A stretch of DNA of 64,000 nucleotides, taken from positions 35,007 through 99,006 of the forward strand of contig NZ_JAQTMS010000012.1 in assembly GCF_028714215.1 (NCBI RefSeq). Direction: 5' to 3'. Under the pieces are notes generated by a model. The model had not been told where the DNA came from. It saw only the letters and a list, made by a program, of their open reading frames with translations, and made no database searches. This DNA comes from Rhodoferax sp. GTDB lineage: Bacteria; Pseudomonadota; Gammaproteobacteria; Burkholderiales; Burkholderiaceae_C. Position numbers and translations under genes: made by a program. Positions 53,412 to 62,927 of this stretch are shown here, in pieces; the stretch's first letter is position 1, and each line of letters begins with the position of its first letter.

Positions 53412-54512
53412 ATGAAAAAGAAGATTCTGTGTGTGGTCGGAACAAGACCTGAAGCAATCAAGATGGCTCCCGTGATACTGGCGCTCAAGGCTGAACCCTG
53501 GGCCAATGTGCGCTTACTGGCTACTGCGCAACATCGCCACATGCTTGACCAAGTGCTCGACTTTTTCGACATTGAGCCAGACATCGATCTGAATATCATG
53601 CGGCCCAATCAAGCTCTAACGACACTCACAGCTAGGCTTTTGCTCGAACTTGACCTTGTGCTAGAGGCAGAGAAACCGGACATTGTCCTTGCCCAAGGTG
53701 ACACAACGACAGTCATGGCGGCAGCACTGGCCTGTTTTTATCACCACATCCCCTTTGGCCACATCGAAGCTGGCTTACGCACCGGCGATCTGCAAAGTCC
53801 ATTCCCAGAAGAAGCGAATCGCGTCATCGCAGGTCGGTTGGCACGCTGGCATTTCGCACCCACTGAGAGTTCACGGGAGAACCTGCTTCGTGAGGGAATT
53901 TCTGACTCCAACATTACTGTCACTGGCAACACTGTCATTGATGCGCTCTTGATGACTGCGGCCAAGGATTGCGCGCTGGGAATTGACCTAGATTCGGACA
54001 AACGCCTCATTCTGGTTACCTCTCACCGACGGGAAAACTTCGGCACGCCGTTCCGCAACATCTGCCGCGCGTTGCAGGCACTGGCAGAGCGCAACCCCAA
54101 TGTTCAGTTCCTCTACCCGGTGCATCCGAATCCAAATGTGAAGGATGTAGCGTATGAGCTGCTCGGGCCGTTCCCAAATATTCACCTTTGTGCACCGCTC
54201 GAGTACGCCCCCTTTGTCACTGCCATGAAGCGCTCCTACCTCATCATTAGCGATTCAGGTGGTGTGCAAGAAGAGGCACCGGCGCTGGGCAAGCCCGTGC
54301 TAGTATTGCGGGACGAAACTGAGAGGCCAGAGGCAGTCGACCAAGGTGTCGTAAAACTGGTGGGTGCCAACTTCGAGAGAATTTTGGCGGAAACGCAACG
54401 TCTGCTGGACGATGCAGCAGCCTACCGCGCCATGGCCCGCGGAGTTTCACCCTACGGAGACGGCCGAGCGTCGGAGCGAATCGTCCGCGTACTTCGGGAA
54501 CACTTTGGCTGA
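53412..54512 (+). CDS. wecB: UDP-N-acetylglucosamine 2-epimerase (non-hydrolysing)
   Basis: WecB converts UDP-GlcNAc to UDP-ManNAc for surface polysaccharides. The start at 53412 gives MKKKILCVVGTRPEAIKMAP, the family N-terminus. DTTTVMAAALACFY, HIEAGLRTGDLQSPFPEE, SHRRENFG and SDSGGVQEEAPALGKPVLVL are all conserved, and the 366-residue length is normal. The stop shares a base with the next start. About 167 bp without a recognisable gene separate it from the giant protein. Confidence 0.95.
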   Translation: MKKKILCVVGTRPEAIKMAPVILALKAEPWANVRLLATAQHRHMLDQVLDFFDIEPDIDLNIMRPNQALTTLTARLLLELDLVLEAEKPDIVLAQGDTTTVMAAALACFYHHIPFGHIEAGLRTGDLQSPFPEEANRVIAGRLARWHFAPTESSRENLLREGISDSNITVTGNTVIDALLMTAAKDCALGIDLDSDKRLILVTSHRRENFGTPFRNICRALQALAERNPNVQFLYPVHPNPNVKDVAYELLGPFPNIHLCAPLEYAPFVTAMKRSYLIISDSGGVQEEAPALGKPVLVLRDETERPEAVDQGVVKLVGANFERILAETQRLLDDAAAYRAMARGVSPYGDGRASERIVRVLREHFG

Positions 54513-55624
54513 TGAAACTGATATACCTGTCGCCGATTCCTTGGGCCAGCTTTGCGCAGCGTCCCCACAGGTTCGTCGAGTGGTTTCACACTAGATTTCG
54601 CGGGGACGTGCTCTGGTTTGATCCTTATCCAACACGATTTCCGAGGCTGTCAGACTTCAGGCGGAGAGCCAGCCACACGCAACGCGAACCAGGTCTGGCA
54701 GCCGATCTGCACCCCCCTGCATGGCTTACCGTCATCAAACCACGCACAGTACCTATCGAGCCGCTGGCCATTGGCGCGAAGCTTAACCGCTTGCTATGGC
54801 GCCACTCAATGGCAAACATGGATCGTTTCCTTTCGGCAGGGGATTGCCTGCTTGGGATTGGCAAACCTTCTGAGCTGGCCCTCCAGATCATGGCTCGTAA
54901 TCCGGATGTGCCCTCACTGTATGACGCCATGGATGATTTCCCGGCGTTTTACGATGGGTTGTCGCGCAGAGCCATGGAGCGCCGAGAGCAGGAGGTAGCA
55001 GCACGCGCCACCAAGATATCGGCATCGTCGACGGCATTGTTGGCCCGCTTTCGCGTCCATAAAGAAAAGCTTTTTAGCGTGTTGAACGCCTGCTCAACCG
55101 ATTCCCTTCCACCTCCTGGCAATTTGGGCAGGTCGGGACCGGGCGTTATCGGCTACGTCGGCACCATCGGGCATTGGTTCGATTGGGAATTCGTGACTGC
55201 ACTGGCGACCGCAAGTCCGTCGACACTTGTTCGCCTGATCGGGCCGGTCTATAAAACCCCACCAAAGTCGCTGCCGCCCAATGTGGAGCTGCTTCCTGCT
55301 TGCCCACACCCGAACGCCATGCGACTAATGCAGGAATTCTCAATGGGCCTTATTCCTTTTTGTCGGACGTCGCTAACAGCGTCTGTCGACCCCATCAAAT
55401 ACTACGAGTACCGTGCATTGGGGTTGCCCGTTATCTCTACTCAATTCGGTGAAATGGCGCTAAGAGGCGATGAACCAGGTGTCTTTCTCGCCGACGAGTT
55501 CTCTGACCTTGCCAACCTGACCAACTCTGCGATCAATCACCGCTACAGCGCCAGTGAAGTGGAGGATTTTCGAACGAAGAATTCCTGGGACGTGCGCTTT
55601 GACTCCAGTGGTATTTTGCCTTAG
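54512..55624 (+). CDS. Glycosyltransferase, GT-B fold (family 1/4-like)
   Basis: The 370-residue protein begins MKLIYLSPIPWASFAQRPHR, with the QRPHR segment often seen in polysaccharide glycosyltransferases and also in the GT-B part of the preceding giant protein. A donor-binding segment SVDPIKYYEYRALGLPVIST is near residue 290. DAMDDFPAFYDG resembles D-x-DD motifs in relatives. It is translationally coupled to wecB, so it may use a ManNAc-derived sugar; the substrate cannot be told. Confidence 0.8.
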   Translation: MKLIYLSPIPWASFAQRPHRFVEWFHTRFRGDVLWFDPYPTRFPRLSDFRRRASHTQREPGLAADLHPPAWLTVIKPRTVPIEPLAIGAKLNRLLWRHSMANMDRFLSAGDCLLGIGKPSELALQIMARNPDVPSLYDAMDDFPAFYDGLSRRAMERREQEVAARATKISASSTALLARFRVHKEKLFSVLNACSTDSLPPPGNLGRSGPGVIGYVGTIGHWFDWEFVTALATASPSTLVRLIGPVYKTPPKSLPPNVELLPACPHPNAMRLMQEFSMGLIPFCRTSLTASVDPIKYYEYRALGLPVISTQFGEMALRGDEPGVFLADEFSDLANLTNSAINHRYSASEVEDFRTKNSWDVRFDSSGILP

Positions 55625-55804
55625 GGATTTGACGATTAAGGTCCACGCCCCAAGGGGCTCAAGCGTTACAGGCCGATGAAACAACAAACCCTAGGTCAAC
55701 CCCATTCAGCGCAAAAATCACCGCCAATCGGGCCGTATACAGTGGTGACGTGTGAAATATACCGACTACACTGAGACTTTTCACGTTGAAATCATGCCTT
55801 CATC

Positions 55805-56776
55805 ATGTTCCCTGCGAATATGTCCATTGATCTAACCAAGTTTCGGATCGCGCTGATCGTCCCTTGCTATAACGAAGCGCAAACGATCCGCAAAGTGATC
55901 ATGGATTTTCAGGCTACCTTGCCGGACATCGCGTGCTGCGTCTTCGACAACAATTCTTCAGATCGAACCGTTGAAGTGGCGCGTGAGTCGGGTGCAAAAG
56001 TTTGGCAAGTCAACCTGCAAGGCAAGGGCAACGTGGTGCGTCGCATGTTTGCCGACATTGACGCCGACATCTACGTGATGGTGGACGGTGATGCCACCTA
56101 TGACGCCGCTGCAGCCCCGCAACTGATTCGGACCCTGATCGAAGGTGACCTGGACATGGTCGTCGGTAGCCGGGTAACCGACGCTGTTGCCGCCTACCGG
56201 CCGGGCCATCGCTGGGGTAACAGGATGCTGACAGGTTTTGTCGCCATGATCTTTGGCCGGGCGTTTCAGGACATGCTTTCTGGCTACCGTGTTTTCTCGC
56301 GCCGTTATGTCAAGTCGTTTCCCGCGCATGCCCGCGGCTTTGAAACCGAGACTGAACTGGCCATCCATGCGCTGGAACTGCGCATGCCCATCGCCGAAGT
56401 CAACACGGCTTACGGTGCACGGCCCGAAGGCTCGATCAGCAAGCTCAACACCTACCGCGACGGGCTGCGAATCTTGCTCGCCATCGTGAAACTTTTCAAG
56501 ATCGAGAAACCTTTGGCCTTCTTCTCGATCGGTTTTGTGCTGTGCCAACTGATCGCGCTGGGTCTTGCCATCCCAATCATAAGCACCTTCCTGGAAACCG
56601 GCCTGGTACCGCGCATGCCGACCGCCATCCTGTGCTCGGCCCTGGTATTGTTGGGGTTCCTGTCGCTCACTTGCGGCCTGGTTCTGGACACCGTGACGCT
56701 CGGTCGAATCGAGGCCAAGCGCTTCGCCTATCTCAGCATTCCTGCGGCGAGTCACGCACTCCAACCCAAATCATGA
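55805..56776 (+). CDS. Family 2 glycosyltransferase (polyprenyl-phosphate sugar transferase, DPM1/GtrB-like)
   Basis: The 323-residue enzyme has the GT-A start IALIVPCYNEAQTIRKVI, FDNNSSDRTVEVA, the DxD-type VMVDGDATYD, and DMLSGYRVFSRRYVKSF, which fits transferases that load a sugar on polyprenyl phosphate. Two C-terminal membrane helices (FFSIGFVLCQLIALGLAIPI and ILCSALVLLGFLSLTCGLVL) anchor it. ATG 55805 or ATG 55820 may be the start. It overlaps the GtrA-GT-C fusion by ATGA, and together they form a load-flip-transfer module. The 180 bp before it hold no gene. Confidence 0.87.
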   Translation: MFPANMSIDLTKFRIALIVPCYNEAQTIRKVIMDFQATLPDIACCVFDNNSSDRTVEVARESGAKVWQVNLQGKGNVVRRMFADIDADIYVMVDGDATYDAAAAPQLIRTLIEGDLDMVVGSRVTDAVAAYRPGHRWGNRMLTGFVAMIFGRAFQDMLSGYRVFSRRYVKSFPAHARGFETETELAIHALELRMPIAEVNTAYGARPEGSISKLNTYRDGLRILLAIVKLFKIEKPLAFFSIGFVLCQLIALGLAIPIISTFLETGLVPRMPTAILCSALVLLGFLSLTCGLVLDTVTLGRIEAKRFAYLSIPAASHALQPKS

Positions 56777-58770
56777 CCCCGCAATTGCTGCGCTTCGGTG
56801 TGGTCGGCGGAGTCGGTTTTCTAGTGGACAGCGGCGTCCTCTATGCCTTGATGGCATGCGGACTAGGCTTCGGCTCGGGACGCATTTTTTCCTTCTTGTC
56901 CGCGGTGGCTGTTACATGGCTGCTGAACCGGCGTTTCACTTTCGATGCAGCTCAACAGACATCGCTTGCCCGCGAGGGCATGGCCTACCTGGCCGCGATG
57001 ACGCTGGGAGGACTGCTCAACCTCTGCACCTACGCGATGATCATGGTGCTGTTGCCCTATCACCCGTTGTTGCCGGTCGTGGGCGTCGCAGCGGGCTCCC
57101 TGATCGGTATGGTGGCCAATTTTGCCGGTGCCAAATGGTGGGTCTATAGCCCACCGATGCAGGCTGAGCGCTGGCGTCTGGACTGGCTTGATCTGCTCGC
57201 ACTCACGCTACTGCAACTGATCTTCTGGGTCGGCATCCTGCACGACGTCGACCTGCCTGGCCTGTACATGGACGCGGTCAACCCGGAATACCTGGCTGCC
57301 CGCGCCCTGAATCCTGCATTGCACAACCCCGTGTCCATGCTGCCCACCGCCTTCGTTCCTTTGTTGGGCAATCTGTACCACGGAGTGCAGAACCTCTACG
57401 TCAGTTTGCTCCTGTTTGTCGCCCTTGGCCTGAACCTTGTGGCGCTGCGCATCGCCCAGGCGCTGTTTGGCGCGGTCACCGTCGGGATGGTGTATGCCGT
57501 CACAAAGCGGGCGACGGGCTTGCGCCTGCCAGGCTTGCTGGCGGCAGCGGGCCTGGCCACGGACGTTGCCTTCGTTGCCTCGTTCCGGACCCAGTTCTAC
57601 ATCGTCCTGGCCGGCACAGCCTGGCTCTTGTGTGCGGTCTACTGCGCCCTGCCCAAGCCCAATGCAGCGCCGTTGCAGCGGCGCGCGATGGCATCCGGCG
57701 TGTTCTTCGGCCTGGCGGTGTATGCGTACTTTGTGTATCTGTTCTTCCTTCCCGTGGTGCTGGCTTGCGGGTTGCGCAACACCCGCAGTTGGCGCACCGT
57801 TGCCATCTGGCTGCTGGGTTTTGCAATCGGCATGCTGCCCTATGTGGCTGGCTATTTGTCGCTGATGGTCGCTCTGGGCGGCCTTGAACCCACGTGGCAG
57901 TGGCTGACCAAGACCATCGCCGACCTTGCCCCACTGTCGTCCAAGCTGACAGTCTGGGAGAGTCTTTCCAACTCGTTTCGCAATGCCCGCTACGCCCTGC
58001 AAAACACGGGCAATGAACTGATGATCTTCAGCGAATCACCCGGCGCCCTATGGCCGCAGATCAAGGTTTGGGCATTGGCTGCCTGTCTGCTGTGGGTTGC
58101 CGCCTGGAGATTCAAATCGCGGCCGGATCCGGCCAAGGCGACCAGCCCGAACAGCTTGAGCATACTCACGCCTGGGCAATTGGTCTGGTTGCCTGTTTGT
58201 TATTTCGGCATTTCATTGCTGTTGGGCAATCGCATCTGGATACATCATTTTGCCGTGTTGCTGCCCCTCTTGTACATCATGGCCGCACTCACGTTGCAAT
58301 CCTTGCTGCAAAAACCAGCATCCTGGCTGTGTCCCTCCTATCTGGGTCATGGCGTTCTGGCTCTGACCGCCGCAATGGCCGTGGCCAACCTACATCAGCA
58401 AAGCGACTTCTTCCACCGGCTCGAGCAGACCGGTGGCGTCGGCAAGATGTCCAATGCCATCAACCGAATGGCCGAAGATGCGCGTACGTCGTCAATGAAG
58501 ATCGTCTACGTCTTCCCTGAGTGGGGATTCTTCATGCCGTTCAGCTTCCTCACTGCCAACCTCCGGCTCTATGAGGTGGATATTTCATCTGCCACCCTGC
58601 AAAAGCACGCCCAGCAAAAGCACGAAATCCGTGTCGCCTACTGGAGCGCAGACGATGACGCCAGGTACGAAAAAATCCTGCGGGAAAACGGCTTCCAGAT
58701 CTCCGGAATCATCAGCTACCTTCAGCGCGACCAGCGACCTGCCTTCAGAGTTATCCAGGCAAGCCCTTGA
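56773..58770 (+). CDS. GtrA domain fused to a GT-C membrane glycosyltransferase
   Basis: The first about 130 residues are a GtrA domain (FGVVGGVGFLVDSGVLYALM and the signature TWLLNRRFTFD, with FAGAKWWVYSPP closing it). The rest, to residue 665, is a polytopic GT-C domain with acidic residues in the first periplasmic loop (GLYMDAVNPEYLAARALNP), about ten more membrane segments, and a soluble C-terminus. The upstream family 2 enzyme would supply the polyprenyl-linked sugar. In the 17717-20026 region the same two functions are separate genes. The acceptor is not known. Confidence 0.85.
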   Translation: MTPQLLRFGVVGGVGFLVDSGVLYALMACGLGFGSGRIFSFLSAVAVTWLLNRRFTFDAAQQTSLAREGMAYLAAMTLGGLLNLCTYAMIMVLLPYHPLLPVVGVAAGSLIGMVANFAGAKWWVYSPPMQAERWRLDWLDLLALTLLQLIFWVGILHDVDLPGLYMDAVNPEYLAARALNPALHNPVSMLPTAFVPLLGNLYHGVQNLYVSLLLFVALGLNLVALRIAQALFGAVTVGMVYAVTKRATGLRLPGLLAAAGLATDVAFVASFRTQFYIVLAGTAWLLCAVYCALPKPNAAPLQRRAMASGVFFGLAVYAYFVYLFFLPVVLACGLRNTRSWRTVAIWLLGFAIGMLPYVAGYLSLMVALGGLEPTWQWLTKTIADLAPLSSKLTVWESLSNSFRNARYALQNTGNELMIFSESPGALWPQIKVWALAACLLWVAAWRFKSRPDPAKATSPNSLSILTPGQLVWLPVCYFGISLLLGNRIWIHHFAVLLPLLYIMAALTLQSLLQKPASWLCPSYLGHGVLALTAAMAVANLHQQSDFFHRLEQTGGVGKMSNAINRMAEDARTSSMKIVYVFPEWGFFMPFSFLTANLRLYEVDISSATLQKHAQQKHEIRVAYWSADDDARYEKILRENGFQISGIISYLQRDQRPAFRVIQASP

Positions 58771-59124
58771 AAGCATCCCTCCGGTCTACACAAGGGTTGC
58801 CAGCTGAGCCGCTCCCATTCGACTGTGAACGACACTCCCCCTAAGGGCGAGTGTTCCTTGGTTGAATCGCCCCAGGTTTCATGGAGGCTGGTTCCTGAGC
58901 AACTGCATTCCAGCGGCGGTAAACAGAATCTGCTGACCGCTGCTTGGTTACAAAACTGCGATTGAGGCTGGCTCCTAACTCGCACGACCGGAATATCTGA
59001 CGACAGCCGCACTATTGTTGACTTGGGAACCAATCCTGATGGTCATCACATCGGGGGTTGGGTACTGAAGTTCCAGTAGCCAATCCCGCTCGTTCGGAAG
59101 GAATCGACAGCCCGGCACCATCCA
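58771..59124. other. Gene-free gap with one stem-loop
   Basis: No convincing coding frame is present in these 354 bp between two convergent genes. A hairpin at 58832-58854 (ACACTC/GAGTGT outer arms, CCC/GGG inner arms, TAA loop) could end transcription from the left, although only a weak T-rich stretch follows. The composition resembles decayed sequence, and no insertion sequence ends could be recognised. Confidence 0.5.
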
Positions 59125-60363
59125 TCATGGGGACGGATGGACAACGTATTGCCCGATGTCCGGCCAGCGCCGACGCAGGTAAATCCAGGCGAGCAGTCCA
59201 ACACACATCATGGCCAGCGAAACCGCTGCCATGGCAACCGTTGAGTGCATAACCAGTGGCGCAATGATACCGGCCACAAAACCATTGGCCGTTGAGGCGA
59301 TGAAGGCTTGCAAGGAAGACGCCATGCCACGGCGCGCAGGGTGAAGATCGAGCACCAACAGCGTCACTACCGGCACCATCATGGCCCACCCAAAGGAAAA
59401 AATGGCAATCGGAATAAGGGCCCATGAAACATCGGCCTTGAACAATAGATTGGCTCCCAGATTGGTCATCGCAATCAGCAGCATGATTAAGAATCCATAC
59501 TTGATTTGCTGCTTGGGTGCCAGCCTACCAGCCACCCGACCACTGACCCAGGCGCCGGCCATGATGCCACCGATCGAGAGCACAAAAAACCAGAAAAACT
59601 GGGTTGGAGCCAGACCGAGATGTTGACCCAGAAAAGCTGGTGCCGATAAAACATAAAGGAACATGCCATTGAATGGCACCCCGCTGGCCAGCGCCAACAA
59701 TAAAAAGCGCGGGTCCGACCCCAGCTGCCAATAGCCCTGCATCAGGTTGCGCGCGTTGAACGGCTGTCGATGCGTGAGGTGCAGTGTCTCAGGCAGCAGT
59801 TTGTAATTGGCCACCCAGAGGGTGACGCCCAACGCCGTCAAAAACCAAAAAATGCTATGCCAGTTGAAGTGTACGAACAGCCAGCCGCCAATGATGGGGG
59901 CTACAGCCGGAGCAACACCAAAATAGATGGTGATCTGGCTCATCACTTTCTGCGCCTGGGTCGGCGCAAACATGTCACGCACCACTGCTCGCGCCACCAC
60001 AATACCCGCGCCAGTGGACAAACCCTGCATGGCGCGAAAGAATACCAACTGACCAATGTTCTGCGACGCCGCACAGCCGATCGACGCCAGCGTGAAGGCT
60101 GCCAAACCCCACAGCACCACCGGTCGGCGCCCCAGACTGTCAGAGATTGCACCATGAAACAGGCTCATGAAAGCAAAACCAAACAGATAGGCCGACAGTG
60201 TCTGCTGCATCTGCACCGGTGTCGCTGCCAATGAGTCAGCGATACCCGCAAAAGCAGGTAGATAAGTGTCAATGGAAAACGGGCCTAGCATGCCCAGTAC
60301 GGCCAGTAAGACTGCCAGCGCCCAGCGCGGTGCGCGCCAGAGTTTTTGTGCATCCGGATTCAT
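59125..60363 (-). CDS. MFS multidrug efflux transporter (Bcr/CflA family)
   Basis: The 412-residue proton-driven exporter has 12 hydrophobic segments. Typical features of the Bcr/CflA group are GPFSIDTYLPAFAGIADSL after the first helix, GAISDSLGRRPVVLWGL in the first inner loop, and RAMQGLSTGAGIVVARAVVR followed by PIIGGWLFVHFNWHSIFWFL. The substrate cannot be deduced. It lies divergent from the unknown gene at 60439. Confidence 0.93.
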   Translation of the reverse strand: MNPDAQKLWRAPRWALAVLLAVLGMLGPFSIDTYLPAFAGIADSLAATPVQMQQTLSAYLFGFAFMSLFHGAISDSLGRRPVVLWGLAAFTLASIGCAASQNIGQLVFFRAMQGLSTGAGIVVARAVVRDMFAPTQAQKVMSQITIYFGVAPAVAPIIGGWLFVHFNWHSIFWFLTALGVTLWVANYKLLPETLHLTHRQPFNARNLMQGYWQLGSDPRFLLLALASGVPFNGMFLYVLSAPAFLGQHLGLAPTQFFWFFVLSIGGIMAGAWVSGRVAGRLAPKQQIKYGFLIMLLIAMTNLGANLLFKADVSWALIPIAIFSFGWAMMVPVVTLLVLDLHPARRGMASSLQAFIASTANGFVAGIIAPLVMHSTVAMAAVSLAMMCVGLLAWIYLRRRWPDIGQYVVHPSP

Positions 60364-60438
60364 GCCTTAAGGGTAGCGTAAATCGAGGGCAGGGCAGCCT
60401 AATGTTAAACAAATAACCCAGATAGACTCGGCGTTTAT

Positions 60439-61176
60439 ATGGAAGCCACACAGATCATTCGCGACGCGGTCACGCATGTAACGCTGATCCGACAAACCGC
60501 CGCCGACAAGCCGGCGCTGGCGCGTGCCATTAGCGACATCAAAAATTTTCAGGCTCGACGATTTGCAGGCACCTACTTCGATCTGCTGCACTCGGATCAA
60601 TACCAGCCTGCCGCTCAATTTTTTTTGGAGGAGCTCTATAGTGAGAGGAACTATGCAGAACGTGATGCTCAATTTGCACGCATTGCTGCCGCGCTGGAGC
60701 GCCTCTTCCCGCAGCAGGTGGTGGAAACTGCCGTATCGCTGGCGCAATTGCATCGCCTGACCGAGGATCTGGACCTGGCAATGGCCCAAAGCTGGATCAG
60801 CAACGACAACACACCCGAGGTAACGCGCTACGTACGTGCCTGGCGGGCCGTCGATCGGCGCTCCGATCGAAACACCCAGCTAAGCACCGTGTTGAACATC
60901 GGTCATGAACTGGACCGTCTAACCCGAACACACGGCCTTCGCATGCTGCTGAAGATGATGCGTGGACCGGCAAATCTGGCCGGAATGGGTTCTTTGCAGC
61001 GGTTTCTTGAGGCGGGCTTTGACACCTTTGCTGCCATGGGTCGCAAAGGCGATGGAGCACGCCATTTTCTTGCCACCGTCATGACGCGCGAAACCGATCT
61101 GATTGACCGGCTTTTTGATGCCGACACTGTCACCTGCGAGACGGAAATCTCCCGGATACTGGGGCAACCCCGGTAG
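60439..61176 (+). CDS. Conserved-looking hypothetical protein upstream of the acyl-CoA ligase
   Basis: The 245-residue soluble protein is predicted to be all helical. It contains the striking segment FFLEELYSERNYAERDAQFA near residue 62 and a second half with GHELDRLTRTHGLRMLLKMM and AMGRKGDGARHFLATVMTRE. The pattern of charged and aromatic residues looks conserved, but I cannot name a family with certainty. It precedes fadD by 45 bp on the same strand, so a role linked to fatty acid metabolism is possible. Confidence 0.7.
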   Translation: MEATQIIRDAVTHVTLIRQTAADKPALARAISDIKNFQARRFAGTYFDLLHSDQYQPAAQFFLEELYSERNYAERDAQFARIAAALERLFPQQVVETAVSLAQLHRLTEDLDLAMAQSWISNDNTPEVTRYVRAWRAVDRRSDRNTQLSTVLNIGHELDRLTRTHGLRMLLKMMRGPANLAGMGSLQRFLEAGFDTFAAMGRKGDGARHFLATVMTRETDLIDRLFDADTVTCETEISRILGQPR

Positions 61177-61221
61177 CCTCAAAAGCTGGTCTGGACTCAA
61201 AATCTGCGCAAAGGAATTGCT

Positions 61222-62907
61222 ATGGAAAAAATCTGGCTCAAGAGCTACCCCGCGGGCGTTGCGCATGACATTAACCCGGATCAATATCGATCGTTAACCC
61301 ACATGCTGGAAGAGTCTTTCCAGAAGAATGCAAGCAGTCCTTTTTCAGTTTGTATGGAAAGCTGGATGAGCTATGCGCAGCTTGACCGTCTTTCCGCGGC
61401 GCTGGGGGCATGGCTTCAAAGTAAAGGATTGGAGCCAGGTGCGCGGGTGGCGATCATGCTGCCCAACATTCCCCAGTTCCCCGTGACCATGGCAGGCGTT
61501 TTGCGTGCCGGCTTCACCTGCGTCAATGTCAACCCGCTGTACACTGCCCGCGAACTGGAGCACCAACTCAAGGACTCCGGCGCAACCGCCATTGTGGTTC
61601 TTGAAAATTTTGCCGCAACACTGGCAGAGGTGATTGAGAACACGCAGATCAAGCATGTTGTAGTGGCGTCGATGGGCGATTTGCTTGGGTTTTGGTACGG
61701 TCGCTGGATCACGTTTGCAGTCAGACACCTTGCCAAGATGGTGCCTGCCTACAAACTGATATTGTCAGATATGCAAACCGCAACTTCTTTCCGGCAGGTC
61801 ATTGCGCAGGGTTCGTCGATGCCATTCAAGTCGGCTGCCAGCACACTGGATTCCGTTGCATTTTTGCAATACACCGGTGGCACGACCGGGCTGAGCAAAG
61901 GTGCTGTGCTTACACACCGTAATATCGTTGCAGCCATTTTGCAGGCGGAGGCATGGTTTACACCCGCGCTTGCACGCATGGGCGACATCAGGAAAAGCAA
62001 TAGCATCGCCGCGCTTCCGCTGTATCACATATTTGCGCTCACTTTGTCTCTTCTGGCGATCCGCTGGGGCTCGCATCTGACGCTAATTCCCAATCCTCGG
62101 GATTTTTCTGCTTTTGTCGCCACGTTGAAGCGGCGTCCATTTCATTTACTGCCCGCAGTGAACACGCTGTTCAACGCATTATTGCAGCACCCCCAATTCA
62201 AGTCGGTTGATTTTTCCAGTCTCTGTGTGTCCCAGGCCGGCGGCATGGCGGCCTCTGCCGGCACGGCCAAGCACTGGTTGGAAACTACCGGCTGCCCAAT
62301 GGTGGAGGGCTGGGGCATGAGCGAAACCTGCGCAATAGGGACTAACAACCCGGTTCTGTCGAAGGAATTTTCCGGAACTATTGGCTTGCCGCTTCCAAGC
62401 ATCGACATTGCGATCAAGGATGACGAAGGTAATTCACTGGCGCAAGGCGAATCCGGTGAAATCTGCATTCGAGGTCCGAACGTGATGACGGGTTACTACA
62501 AGCAACCGGAAGAGAATAAACATGCATTTACACCCGATGGCTTCATGCGCACGGGAGACATTGGCATCATGGATGAGCGCGGCTACACAAAGATTGTCGA
62601 TCGAAAGAAGGACATGATTCTGGTCAGCGGCTTCAATGTTTTTCCAAGCGAGTTGGAAAACATCATTTCACTGTGTGATGGCGTGGTGGAATGTGCCGTC
62701 ATCGGTGTGCCTGATGAGAAACAGGGCGAAGCCATCAAGGTCTTTGTGATCAAAGACAACCCACACTTATCTGAGGAAGACGTCGCCCGGTACTGTCAGC
62801 ACAACCTGACGGGGTACAAGCGACCGAAATATATTGAGTTTCGCGATGAACTGCCAAAATCCAACGTCGGCAAGGTTCTGCGGCGCGAACTGCGCGTTGG
62901 GAAATAG
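61222..62907 (+). CDS. fadD: Long-chain fatty acid-CoA ligase (FadD-type)
   Basis: The 561-residue AMP-forming enzyme activates fatty acids to acyl-CoA. The start follows AAAGGA. The ATP-binding motif YTGGTTGLSKGAVLTHRN is near residue 217, followed by GWGMSETCAIGTNNP and the hinge DRKKDMILVSGFNVFPSELE, and the C-terminal lysine region LPKSNVGKVLRRELR. Length and motifs match FadD. An MBL-fold hydrolase follows after 20 bp. Confidence 0.93.
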   Translation: MEKIWLKSYPAGVAHDINPDQYRSLTHMLEESFQKNASSPFSVCMESWMSYAQLDRLSAALGAWLQSKGLEPGARVAIMLPNIPQFPVTMAGVLRAGFTCVNVNPLYTARELEHQLKDSGATAIVVLENFAATLAEVIENTQIKHVVVASMGDLLGFWYGRWITFAVRHLAKMVPAYKLILSDMQTATSFRQVIAQGSSMPFKSAASTLDSVAFLQYTGGTTGLSKGAVLTHRNIVAAILQAEAWFTPALARMGDIRKSNSIAALPLYHIFALTLSLLAIRWGSHLTLIPNPRDFSAFVATLKRRPFHLLPAVNTLFNALLQHPQFKSVDFSSLCVSQAGGMAASAGTAKHWLETTGCPMVEGWGMSETCAIGTNNPVLSKEFSGTIGLPLPSIDIAIKDDEGNSLAQGESGEICIRGPNVMTGYYKQPEENKHAFTPDGFMRTGDIGIMDERGYTKIVDRKKDMILVSGFNVFPSELENIISLCDGVVECAVIGVPDEKQGEAIKVFVIKDNPHLSEEDVARYCQHNLTGYKRPKYIEFRDELPKSNVGKVLRRELRVGK

Positions 62908-62927
62908 CCTTGCGCCTGTGAATTCAC

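Noticed and set aside
55645..55660. GCCCC/GGGGC palindrome as a terminator after the glycosyltransferase at 54512
   Set aside because: The 5-bp stem has only a 2-base centre and no T run, so terminator function is not supported.
58771..59124. Degraded insertion sequence or small gene in the gap
   Set aside because: No transposase motif, no terminal inverted repeats and no supported start codon; only a hairpin is clear.
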